NCBI GenBank assembly: GCA_016180705.1
Contig: JACPAU010000155.1
Location: 1 to 5,135 of the forward strand
Length of the DNA: 5,135 nucleotides
From: Candidatus Methylomirabilota bacterium
GTDB taxonomy: Bacteria; Methylomirabilota; Methylomirabilia; Methylomirabilales; JACPAU01
Reading direction: 5' to 3'
Part shown: in pieces, positions 1-5,135 of the stretch
How positions within the stretch are numbered: position 1 is the first letter of the stretch
Layout: each line of letters begins with the position of its first letter
The notes under the pieces: generated by a model
What the model was told of the DNA's origin: nothing
The model's database searches: none
What the model saw: only the letters and a program-made list of their open reading frames with translations
Program-made: the position numbers and the translations under genes

Positions 1-49
1 GTCCGGGTGGCGCCGGATGCCGCCCAGGGCCCCCGTAGCGGAGGGGGGG

Positions 50-72
50 CCCCTCGGCCTTCCGCCGAGGGG
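50..72 (-). other. Perfect hairpin B inside the left-edge repeat
   Basis: CCCCTCGGC (50-58) pairs with GCCGAGGGG (64-72): a perfect 9-bp stem with a 5-nt loop (GGAAG on the minus strand). It abuts hairpin A, the two sharing base 72. It is flanked on the minus strand by C-runs rather than T-runs. Together the two hairpins look like the inner arms of a cloverleaf. Confidence 0.5.
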
Positions 73-94
73 GGGAACCACGGGAGGGTTCCCC
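72..94 (-). other. Perfect hairpin A inside the left-edge repeat
   Basis: GGGGAACC (72-79) pairs with GGTTCCCC (87-94): 8 bp around a 7-nt loop. On the minus strand this is the first inner hairpin reached after ybeY. It has no T tract behind it, so it is not a standard intrinsic terminator, though it may stabilise the 3' end or contribute to stopping transcription. Confidence 0.5.
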
Positions 95-165
95 AGGGGG
101 GCCGGGGGCCGGGGCGGCGCCGGCGCCAGGACCCGGACCGTGTCACACTGATTCTGCGGTTTGTA

Positions 166-609
166 TTAGCGGAGGTCGGCCGCGGCCTCGCGCAGCAGCC
201 GCCGCTGCAGCGCCCACATCCGGCGGCGCTCCGCCGCCGTGGCGTGGTCGTGGCCGAGCAGATGGAGGATACCGTGGATCAGGAGGAGGGCGGCCTCGCG
301 CGCGAGGGAATGCCCGGCGCGCGCCGCCTGGCGGGCGGCGGTCTCGACGGAGATGACCACGTCCCCGAGGACGGCCGGGTGGCCGGCCGGCCCCTCGCCT
401 TCCCCCTGGGGGAAGGCCAGGACGTCCGTGGCCCGGTCCTCCCCCCGGTAGCGGCGGTTGAGGGCGCGGATCCGGGCGTCGGTGACGAGGAGGCAGCCGA
501 CCTCGGCCTCAGGACAGCCCAAGGCGCTTAATGTCCTCCGGCCCACGCTTCGCAGCCGGGGCGTCGGCACCCTTCTCGCCCGCTGGAGGTTTCGCACCTG
601 AATCCCCAT
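166..609 (-). CDS. ybeY: Endoribonuclease / rRNA maturation factor YbeY
   Basis: Small zinc-dependent endoribonuclease (UPF0054) needed for 16S rRNA 3'-end maturation and 70S ribosome quality control; acts in the cytosol with PhoH/YbeZ partners. The 147-residue protein shows the family in order: N-terminal GIQVRNLQ; ALNRRYRGEDRATDVLAFP 49-67 (TDVLSF is usual, here Ala for Ser); LGDVVIS 81-87; and the signature HGILHLLGHDH at 112-122, with predicted zinc ligands His112, His116 and His122. Length is normal (about 150). The ATG at 609 lies inside the 3' end of the HD gene, giving a 101-bp overlap in a different frame. It is kept because the N-terminal strand before LLVTDARIRALN is expected in the family. 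The ATG has only GGGG directly before it and AAGAAG further up, so its ribosome binding is weak. A GTG four codons later (597) has GGGG six nt upstream and is an alternative. Translational coupling to the HD gene is likely. The stop is TAA. Confidence 0.97.
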   Translation of the reverse strand: MGIQVRNLQRARRVPTPRLRSVGRRTLSALGCPEAEVGCLLVTDARIRALNRRYRGEDRATDVLAFPQGEGEGPAGHPAVLGDVVISVETAARQAARAGHSLAREAALLLIHGILHLLGHDHATAAERRRMWALQRRLLREAAADLR

Positions 610-2146
610 CCCCGCGCTTCTTGGCGAAGTCCTGGAGCTGGACGCCCGGGTAGTCCACCCGGTGGTGGTACACCCCGGTGAGGATGCGGATGAACGCCTT
701 GGCGATCTGGTGCAGGTCCTTCAGGGTGAGGTCGCACTCGTCCAGTTGCCCCTCGATGAAGATCGTGTTGATGATCCGCTGGACGACGCCCTGGATCCGG
801 GCCGGCGTCGGGTCGTTCAGGGTGCGGGCGGCCGCCTCGACGGCGTCGGCCAGCATCATGATGGCGGCCTCGCGGGTCTGGGGTTTGGGCCCGGGATAGC
901 GGTAGTCCCCCTCGTCCAATTCGCCCATGTCCGGGTCGTGGGCCTCCTTGGCCTTCTCGAAGAAGAACTTCACCAGCCGGGTGCCGTGGTGCTGGGGAAT
1001 GAGGTCCACGATGGCCGGCGGGAGCCGGTGCTCCAGGGCGATCGCGATCCCGTCCTTCACGTGCGAGGTGATGATGAGGCTGGACATCCGGGGCGTCAGC
1101 TCGCCGTGGCGGGCGAGCGCCTCGGGCTGGTTCTCGATGAAGTACGCGGGCTTCTTGATCTTCCCCACGTCGTGGTAGAGGGCCCCCACCCGGCAGAGGA
1201 GGGAGTTGGCCCCGATGGCCTCCGCCGCCGCCTCTCCCAGGGTCCCCACCATGATGCTGTGGTGGTACGTGCCCGGGGCGGAGATGATGAGCTGCCGGAG
1301 GAGCGGGTTGGTCATGTTCGACAGTTCCAGGAGCCGGAGGTCGGTGGCGGTGTCGAAGAGGCGCTCCAGCGCCGGGAGGAGGGCGGTGGCGATGACGGCG
1401 GTCAGGATTCCGCTGGTCAGGCCCGCCAGGACCTCCGTCGGCGCCTGGAAGAAGCTGCCCTCGAGGAAGGCAAAAGCGACCAGGCTGTATGCGTTCGCCA
1501 GTCCCACCCAGCATCCCGCCTTGAAGAAGGTGCTCCGGTCCTGGACCGGCGGGATGGCGAAGACCCCCACCAGCCCGCCGACCATCCCGAAGAGGAAGAA
1601 CTTCAGGCTCATCCCCACCATGAGGGCGCAGAGAAGGCTGATCCCGAGCGACCCCGCGAAGGCGACCCGAGCGTTGAAGAGGACCGTGAGGAGGACCGCC
1701 CCGACCGCCACCGGGAGGCCGTACTCGAAGGAAGCCTCCGGGACCGCCGGGAAGTGGTTCGCCAGGGCCTTCGCCAGAATGGCGCCGCCGCGGACCACGA
1801 GGAGGGTGACCAGGATCACGGCGGCGAGGAGTGTCAGGTGCTTGGGGGTCTGCCACTGCCGAGGCTGCAGCCGCAGCATGTAGAAGACCAGGGCCCCCAG
1901 GACGAAGGCGGAGACCAGGAAGAGCCCCACCAGGGCGACCGGTCCGCCGCCGGGCATGGCCGAGGCGAGGACGAGGGTGGTCAGGAGAACGACCAGGAGC
2001 CCTCCGAGGCGCAGGATGCGCGGCTCTTCCTCCGCCGCCTGGAAGAAACCCCGGATGGGGGTCCGGTGGTAGCGGTGGTGGCCGGGGGCGCCTTTGCGAC
2101 CCCCGTTCTCCTTGAGCGTCGTCGTCCCCTGCGGCATCTGGACCAT
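509..2146 (-). CDS. pgpH: PgpH-type 7TM-HD phosphohydrolase, probable cyclic-di-AMP phosphodiesterase
   Basis: Inner-membrane protein with a cytosolic HD domain; characterised relatives (Listeria PgpH, Bacillus YqfF) hydrolyse cyclic-di-AMP to pApA. From ATG 2146 it has 545 residues. Hydrophobic segments lie near 44-64, 69-91, 104-124, 143-160, 162-179, 180-199, 210-230 and 239-262, about eight in all. Then follow the conserved linker APGTYHHS (290-297) and the HD domain. Its metal-binding set is complete: His296, His325-Asp326 (YHDVGK), His362, His386-His387 and Asp434 (LADAVEAA). RYPGPKP (416-422) is also typical of the family. Family members usually exceed 700 residues because a large extracellular HDED domain lies between TM1 and TM2. 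Here only about four residues separate them, so that domain appears absent. An in-frame GTG at 2239 would overlap phoH by 68 bp and add 31 Pro/Arg-rich residues, so ATG 2146 is preferred; another ATG at 2137 is possible. The C-terminal 33 residues are Gly/Ala/Lys-rich and overlap ybeY. Substrate is inferred from the family. Confidence 0.93.
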   Translation of the reverse strand: MVQMPQGTTTLKENGGRKGAPGHHRYHRTPIRGFFQAAEEEPRILRLGGLLVVLLTTLVLASAMPGGGPVALVGLFLVSAFVLGALVFYMLRLQPRQWQTPKHLTLLAAVILVTLLVVRGGAILAKALANHFPAVPEASFEYGLPVAVGAVLLTVLFNARVAFAGSLGISLLCALMVGMSLKFFLFGMVGGLVGVFAIPPVQDRSTFFKAGCWVGLANAYSLVAFAFLEGSFFQAPTEVLAGLTSGILTAVIATALLPALERLFDTATDLRLLELSNMTNPLLRQLIISAPGTYHHSIMVGTLGEAAAEAIGANSLLCRVGALYHDVGKIKKPAYFIENQPEALARHGELTPRMSSLIITSHVKDGIAIALEHRLPPAIVDLIPQHHGTRLVKFFFEKAKEAHDPDMGELDEGDYRYPGPKPQTREAAIMMLADAVEAAARTLNDPTPARIQGVVQRIINTIFIEGQLDECDLTLKDLHQIAKAFIRILTGVYHHRVDYPGVQLQDFAKKRGDGDSGAKPPAGEKGADAPAAKRGPEDIKRLGLS

Positions 2147-2171
2147 TGCTCCATCCCGCGGCGCGGGTGGC

Positions 2172-3218
2172 TCAGCCGACGTCCGGCGCCTCCCGGTCGC
2201 TCCGGGCCGGCTCCGGCCGGCGGGACGGGGAGGCCCCACCAGGGCCCTCGGGCGGGGTGTGGTGCTCCTCGTACGCGTGGATGATCTGCTGGACGAGTTC
2301 GTGCCGGACCACGTCCTCTTCTCTCAGGTAGACGAACTTGATCCCCTCGATGTCGCGGAGGACCGTCCGGACCTCGATGAGGCCGGAGATCCGCCCGTGG
2401 GGCAGGTCCACCTGGGTGATGTCCCCGGTGATGACCGTCTTCGAGTTGAACCCCAGGCGCGTCAGGAACATCTTCATCTGCTCGGAAGTGGTGTTCTGGG
2501 CCTCGTCCAGGATGATGAAGGAGTCGTTGAGGGTCCGCCCCCGCATGAAGGCCAGGGGAGCGATCTCGATGACGCCCATCTCGATCAGGCGGTTCGCCCG
2601 GTCCGTCTCGAGCATGTCGTAGAGGGCGTCGTAGAGGGGGCGGAGGTACGGGTGGATCTTCTCGTAGAGCGTCCCGGGGAGGTAGCCGAGCCGTTCCCCC
2701 GCCTCCACCGCCGGCCGGGTCAGAATGATCCGGTTCGCCTCCCGGCGGAGGTGGGCGGAGACGGCCATGGCCATGGCCAGGTAGGTCTTCCCGGTCCCGG
2801 CCGGCCCGATCCCGAAGACGATGTCGTGCTTCCGAATGGCGTCAATGTAGGCCTTCTGGCCGGCGCTCTTCGGCCGCACCGGTCGCTTCTTCGGGGAGAC
2901 CTCGATCAGGTCGTTCTGAACCGCCTTGAAGCCCTCCAGGTCCTGGCGCCCCACGTGGCGGAGGGCGAGGCGGACCTGCTGGCTGCTGAGGGAGCCGCCC
3001 CCCTCCAGGATGCCGGTCAACTCCTGGATCACCTGCTCCGCGATCCCGACCTCCTCCTCCCCGCCCGTGATGGTGAGCAGCCCCTCCCGGGTTGTCAGCC
3101 GCACGTTCAGGGTGTTCTCCACGAGCCGGATGTACTCGTCGTGACGGCCAAAGAGGTTCTGGGTGTGGCGGCCGGCCGGCAGGGAGACCTTCCGGTGGGT
3201 GCTCTTGAGATTCGCCAT
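2172..3218 (-). CDS. phoH: PhoH-family (YbeZ-type) P-loop ATPase
   Basis: Cytosolic NTPase of the PhoH/YbeZ family, a superfamily 1 helicase-like P-loop protein that works with YbeY in RNA and ribosome maturation. Counting from ATG 3218 (348 residues): N-terminal NLFGRHDEY 21-29, opening the family's small N-terminal domain; Walker A GPAGTGKT 138-145; RPAVEAGERLGYLPG 168-182; Walker B FIILDEAQN 234-242; the sensor-like TGD 264-266; and conserved DVVRHELV 302-309. All catalytic motifs are intact and the length is normal for the family (about 320-350). The last about 30 residues form a Pro/Arg/Glu-rich tail, probably disordered. An in-frame TTG at 3251 would add 11 low-complexity residues (MSRRSGSHQPS). 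I chose the ATG because those residues have no family counterpart, though a GGAGGT precedes the TTG. It is the first gene of the likely operon; its TGA lies 25 bp before the HD gene's ATG. E. coli phoH and ybeZ are paralogues; this one is the ybeY-linked form, so ybeZ is an equally good name. Confidence 0.96.
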   Translation of the reverse strand: MANLKSTHRKVSLPAGRHTQNLFGRHDEYIRLVENTLNVRLTTREGLLTITGGEEEVGIAEQVIQELTGILEGGGSLSSQQVRLALRHVGRQDLEGFKAVQNDLIEVSPKKRPVRPKSAGQKAYIDAIRKHDIVFGIGPAGTGKTYLAMAMAVSAHLRREANRIILTRPAVEAGERLGYLPGTLYEKIHPYLRPLYDALYDMLETDRANRLIEMGVIEIAPLAFMRGRTLNDSFIILDEAQNTTSEQMKMFLTRLGFNSKTVITGDITQVDLPHGRISGLIEVRTVLRDIEGIKFVYLREEDVVRHELVQQIIHAYEEHHTPPEGPGGASPSRRPEPARSDREAPDVG

Positions 3219-3262
3219 CGAGGGCTGGTGCGAGCCGCTCCTCCTGCTCAACGGGGCCGCGG

Positions 3263-3268
3263 ACCTCC
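3263..3268 (-). promoter_or_regulatory. Candidate Shine-Dalgarno bearing on the phoH start
   Basis: GGAGGT lies 11 nt upstream of an in-frame TTG at 3251, a slightly long but usable spacing. A second strong match, AGGAGG (3240-3245), lies 21 nt upstream of the ATG at 3218, too far for ordinary pairing, and no start codon sits at its ideal distance. The ribosome-binding evidence thus leans to TTG 3251, while codon preference and family N-terminal length lean to ATG 3218. The start of phoH stays open between these two. Confidence 0.35.
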
Positions 3269-3302
3269 CGGCTTCAGAATAGGCGCCGTCGACACGTGAG
3301 GA

Positions 3303-3331
3303 ATCGTACCCACGGCCTCCAGGGCTGTCAA
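3303..3331 (-). promoter_or_regulatory. Sigma70-type promoter for phoH-HD-ybeY
   Basis: On the minus strand a perfect -35 hexamer TTGACA (3326-3331) is followed after exactly 17 bp by TACGAT (3303-3308), which matches the -10 consensus TATAAT at four of six positions, including the key A2 and T6. The start of transcription would fall near 3296, giving a leader of about 78 nt before the phoH ATG. The DNA just upstream (about 3332-3380) is clearly AT-richer than the coding regions around it, as is usual for promoters in high-GC genomes. No extended -10 (TGn) is present. The existence of the motif is seen; its activity is inferred. Confidence 0.6.
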
Positions 3332-3382
3332 TCGGAAACCGAGCCAGACTTTTGCTGTAAAATCAGTAAGTTACAAGTAGAC

Positions 3383-3396
3383 ACCGGACTGCCGGT
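3383..3396 (-). terminator. Weak hairpin downstream of aspS, possible terminator
   Basis: A perfect 5-bp inverted repeat, ACCGG with CCGGT, closes a 4-nt loop 39 bp after the aspS stop. It is not followed by a run of T on the minus strand, so it does not meet the intrinsic-terminator pattern. Its place between aspS and the phoH promoter is the main reason to list it. It may be chance in GC-rich DNA. Confidence 0.2.
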
Positions 3397-3435
3397 CTGA
3401 GTATCCGCTCCGCGCGGCACTGGGCGAGCACGGGG

Positions 3436-5135
3436 CTAGTCGAGGTCGAGCCTGATGCGGAGTTCCTTCAGTTGCCGGGGGTCCACCGGCGCGGGGGCCC
3501 CGGCCATCAGGTCCACCGCCCGCTGCGTCTTGGGAAAGGCGATCACGTCGCGGATGGAGGCGGCCCCGGTCAGGACCATGACGAGCCGGTCGAAGCGGAG
3601 GGCGATGCCACCGTGGGGCGGCGTCCCGAACTCGAGCGCCTCCAGCAGGAAACCGAACCGGTCCCGGGCCTCCTCCGGCCTCAGGCCGAGGGCGGCGAAC
3701 ATCTTCTGCTGGATGTCCCGCCGGTGGATCCGGATGGAGCCGCCGCCGACCTCCTGCCCGTTGATGACGAGGTCGTAGGCCTTGGCCCGGACCTTCTCGG
3801 GGGCGGTGTCGAAGAGGGGCAGATCCCCGTCCAGAGGCGCCGTGAAGGGATGATGCATCGCCTGGTACCGCCCCTCCTCGGCGTTCCACTCGAGGAGAGG
3901 GAAGTCGGTGACCCAGCAGATCTCGAAGCGGTCGGGGTCCGCCAGGCCCCGGTCGTGCCCGACCTTCGCGCGCAGCCGCCCCAGCGCCTCGGCCACGACC
4001 GCCGGGGCGTCGGCCAGGAGGAGCAGGGCGTCGCCCGGCCCGGCGCCGAACCGCTTCGCCAGCACGCCGAGGCTGTCGGGGGTGAGGAACTTTGCCGCCG
4101 GGGAGGCGAGGCCGTCCGTCCCCATCTTGAACGAGGTCAGGCCTTTGGCGCCGAAGGCCTTCACGAACTCCGTGTGCTCATCCATCACCTTGCGCGTGAG
4201 AGTCTCCGCGAAGCCGGGGACTCGGATGCCCTTGACCTGACCTCCCGCGGCGACGGCCTCGGCGAAGGGCTTGAAGCCCGAGCCCTTGAAGAGGTCGCTG
4301 GCATCGGTGAGTTCGAGGCCGAACCGGAGATCCGGTTTGTCCAGGCCGAAGCGGGCGAGGCTCTCGCCGTAGGTCAGCCGCTTGAAGGGCGCGGCGAGCG
4401 AGACGCCCCTCACCTCGCGAAACAGTTCCACCACCAGGCCCTCCATGGCCGTGAGGACGTCCTCCCGGTCCACGAAGGCCATCTCCACATCAATCTGCGT
4501 GAACTCCGGCTGCCGGTCGGCCCGGAGGTCCTCGTCCCGGAAGCACTTCACGATCTGGAAGTATTTGTCGTAGCCCGCCACCATCAGCAGTTGCTTGAAG
4601 ATCTGGGGCGACTGCGGCAGCGCGTAGAAGGTCCCGGGGTTGACCCGGCTCGGGACCAGGTAGTCCCGCGCGCCCTCCGGCGTGCTCTTCGTGAGGACCG
4701 GAGTCTCGATCTCGATGAAGCCCTTTTCGTCCAGGTACCGCCGGACAACCCGGGAGGCCCGGTGCCGGACCCGGAGGTTCCGCTGGAGCGGTGGACGCCG
4801 TAGGTCCAGGTATCGGTAGGTGAGGCGGAGGTCCTCGGCAACGCTGGAGTCCTCCTCGATGGGGAAGGCGGGGGTCCGGGCCTCGTTCAGGATCTCGGCG
4901 GTCGTCGCCCGCACCTCGACCTGCCCCGTCGGCAGAGAGGGGTTCTCAGTGCCGGCCGGGCGCCGGACCACCTCCCCGCTCACCGCCACCACGAACTCGC
5001 CGCGAAGGCGCCTCGCGACCTCGTGGGCCGCGGAGCCGATCTCGGGGCCGAAGACCACCTGGACGAGCCCCTCGCGGTCGCGGAGGTCCACGAAGATGAG
5101 GCCGCCGTGGTCCCGCCGCCGCTGCACCCAACCGA
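3436..5135 (-). CDS. aspS: Aspartyl-tRNA synthetase, bacterial type (5' end outside window)
   Basis: Cytosolic class II aminoacyl-tRNA synthetase that activates aspartate with ATP and charges tRNA(Asp). The frame is open to the window edge; the first visible codons read G-W-V-Q-R-R-R-D-H-G-G, the classic OB-fold anticodon-binding start. The GTG at 5127 is therefore an internal Val, and only about 20-25 N-terminal residues are missing. Counting visible residues from that Gly: RYLDLRR hinge near 107-113, motif 1 (FIEIETPVLTKSTPEG) 139-154, aspartate-site QSPQ 174-177, motif 2 (FRDEDLRADRQPEFTQ) 198-213, the bacterial GAD insertion about 290-400, FPLLEW 411-416, GGGSIRIH 463-470, and motif 3 508-516. 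Length matches bacterial AspRS (about 590 residues). Odd points: motif 3 reads GGIALRFDR where G-L/F-D-R is usual, so Arg513 replaces a Gly. His9 in RRRDHGG is the residue type seen in non-discriminating AspRS. The stop is TAG. It is separated from phoH by 217 bp with its own promoter. Confidence 0.98.
   Translation of the reverse strand, partial: GWVQRRRDHGGLIFVDLRDREGLVQVVFGPEIGSAAHEVARRLRGEFVVAVSGEVVRRPAGTENPSLPTGQVEVRATTAEILNEARTPAFPIEEDSSVAEDLRLTYRYLDLRRPPLQRNLRVRHRASRVVRRYLDEKGFIEIETPVLTKSTPEGARDYLVPSRVNPGTFYALPQSPQIFKQLLMVAGYDKYFQIVKCFRDEDLRADRQPEFTQIDVEMAFVDREDVLTAMEGLVVELFREVRGVSLAAPFKRLTYGESLARFGLDKPDLRFGLELTDASDLFKGSGFKPFAEAVAAGGQVKGIRVPGFAETLTRKVMDEHTEFVKAFGAKGLTSFKMGTDGLASPAAKFLTPDSLGVLAKRFGAGPGDALLLLADAPAVVAEALGRLRAKVGHDRGLADPDRFEICWVTDFPLLEWNAEEGRYQAMHHPFTAPLDGDLPLFDTAPEKVRAKAYDLVINGQEVGGGSIRIHRRDIQQKMFAALGLRPEEARDRFGFLLEALEFGTPPHGGIALRFDRLVMVLTGAASIRDVIAFPKTQRAVDLMAGAPAPVDPRQLKELRIRLDLD

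Larger units (their letters stand above)
1..138. repeat. Large GC-rich imperfect inverted repeat, cloverleaf-like
   Basis: Bases 1-35 pair with 103-138 in four blocks: 1-8 with 131-138 (8 bp), 9-16 with 120-127 (8 bp, after a 3-nt bulge 128-130), 19-25 with 112-118 (7 bp) and 28-35 with 103-110 (8 bp). That is 31 Watson-Crick pairs broken only by one bulge and two tiny internal loops. The enclosed 36-102 contains two further perfect hairpins. The 12-bp palindrome GGCGCCGGCGCC lies at 116-127. The element begins 27 bp past the ybeY stop, and its outer arm touches the window edge, so it may be longer. No gene is visible in 1-165; the open frames here are shadows. It could be a terminator/3'-end structure, a dispersed palindromic repeat or MITE-like element, or a structured RNA. 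The pairing is seen directly; every role is inference. Confidence 0.6.

Noticed and set aside
7..531. Plus-strand open frame across the left-edge repeat and ybeY
   Set aside because: It is antisense to ybeY and its first part translates the GC-rich palindromes. No family features and no ribosome-binding site are seen.
528..1856. 442-codon minus-strand frame inside the HD gene
   Set aside because: It is a shifted frame of the HD gene, dominated by Gly, Pro, Arg and His, while the HD motifs are in the other frame.
2200..2225. GCCGGC-rich small repeats near the phoH 3' end
   Set aside because: They lie within the Pro/Arg-rich coding tail of phoH and are explained by its codon use in GC-rich DNA.
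147..3367. Shared heptamer ACTGATT/AATCAGT in inverted orientation at 147-153 and 3361-3367, flanking the three-gene unit
   Set aside because: The match does not extend convincingly beyond seven bases. Both sites are in AT-richer intergenic DNA where such matches arise by chance, and there is no other sign of a mobile element.
3356..3375. Inverted repeat TGTAA/TTACA with a 10-nt spacer upstream of the phoH promoter
   Set aside because: The arms are only 5 bp and do not extend either way. A regulator site is possible but not supportable from one copy.
3371..3889. Minus-strand open frame crossing the aspS stop
   Set aside because: It is a shifted frame within aspS, rich in Arg/Pro/Gly, running into the intergenic gap. 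The conserved AspRS C-terminus is in the other frame.
662..4803. Long plus-strand open frames (662-2284, 2094-3299, 3472-4803) opposite the four genes
   Set aside because: They lie antisense to well-conserved genes and read as low-complexity Gly/Arg/Asp/Glu/Leu-rich protein with no recognisable domain. Strong GC bias at third positions removes stops from the opposite strand.

Overview
The window is very GC-rich (roughly two thirds G+C by eye). It carries four protein genes, all read from the minus strand, so the biological order runs right to left: aspS (3' part, running off the right edge), phoH/ybeZ-type ATPase, a PgpH-type 7TM-HD phosphohydrolase, and ybeY. The translated genes are clearly bacterial. 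The order phoH - 7TM-HD - ybeY is found in Firmicutes, Deltaproteobacteria and several uncultivated high-GC phyla, while Enterobacteria have phoH-ybeY without the HD gene. A high-GC Gram-negative lineage (deltaproteobacterial or NC10/Rokubacteria-like) fits best, but this is inference and no marker here fixes the phylum.

Right part (3436-5135): aspartyl-tRNA synthetase missing only its first N-terminal residues. A 217-bp gap (3219-3435) separates it from phoH. This gap is AT-richer than its surroundings. It holds a weak hairpin after aspS and a good sigma70-type promoter (TTGACA - 17 bp - TACGAT) pointing at phoH, so phoH, the HD gene and ybeY probably form one transcription unit separate from aspS.

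Middle and left (166-3218): phoH, then a 25-bp gap, then the HD phosphohydrolase, whose last 33 codons overlap the start of ybeY by 101 bp. YbeY and PhoH/YbeZ act together in 16S rRNA maturation and ribosome quality control. The HD enzyme is expected to hydrolyse cyclic-di-AMP at the membrane. The set therefore joins RNA/ribosome maintenance to second-messenger turnover, and aspS adds a translation gene beside it.

Left edge (1-165): no gene is visible. This stretch can fold into a large GC-rich cloverleaf: a 31-bp imperfect closing stem (1-35 with 103-138) enclosing two perfect hairpins. It begins 27 bp after the ybeY stop and is the least expected structure in the window.

The most notable points are the cloverleaf repeat, the HD protein that seems to lack the extracellular HDED sensor domain, the 101-bp gene overlap, and two residue-level features of AspRS (Gly-to-Arg in motif 3, and a His linked to non-discriminating AspRS). 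I found no mobile element, CRISPR array, tRNA or rRNA, and no clear new defence or biosynthetic system.
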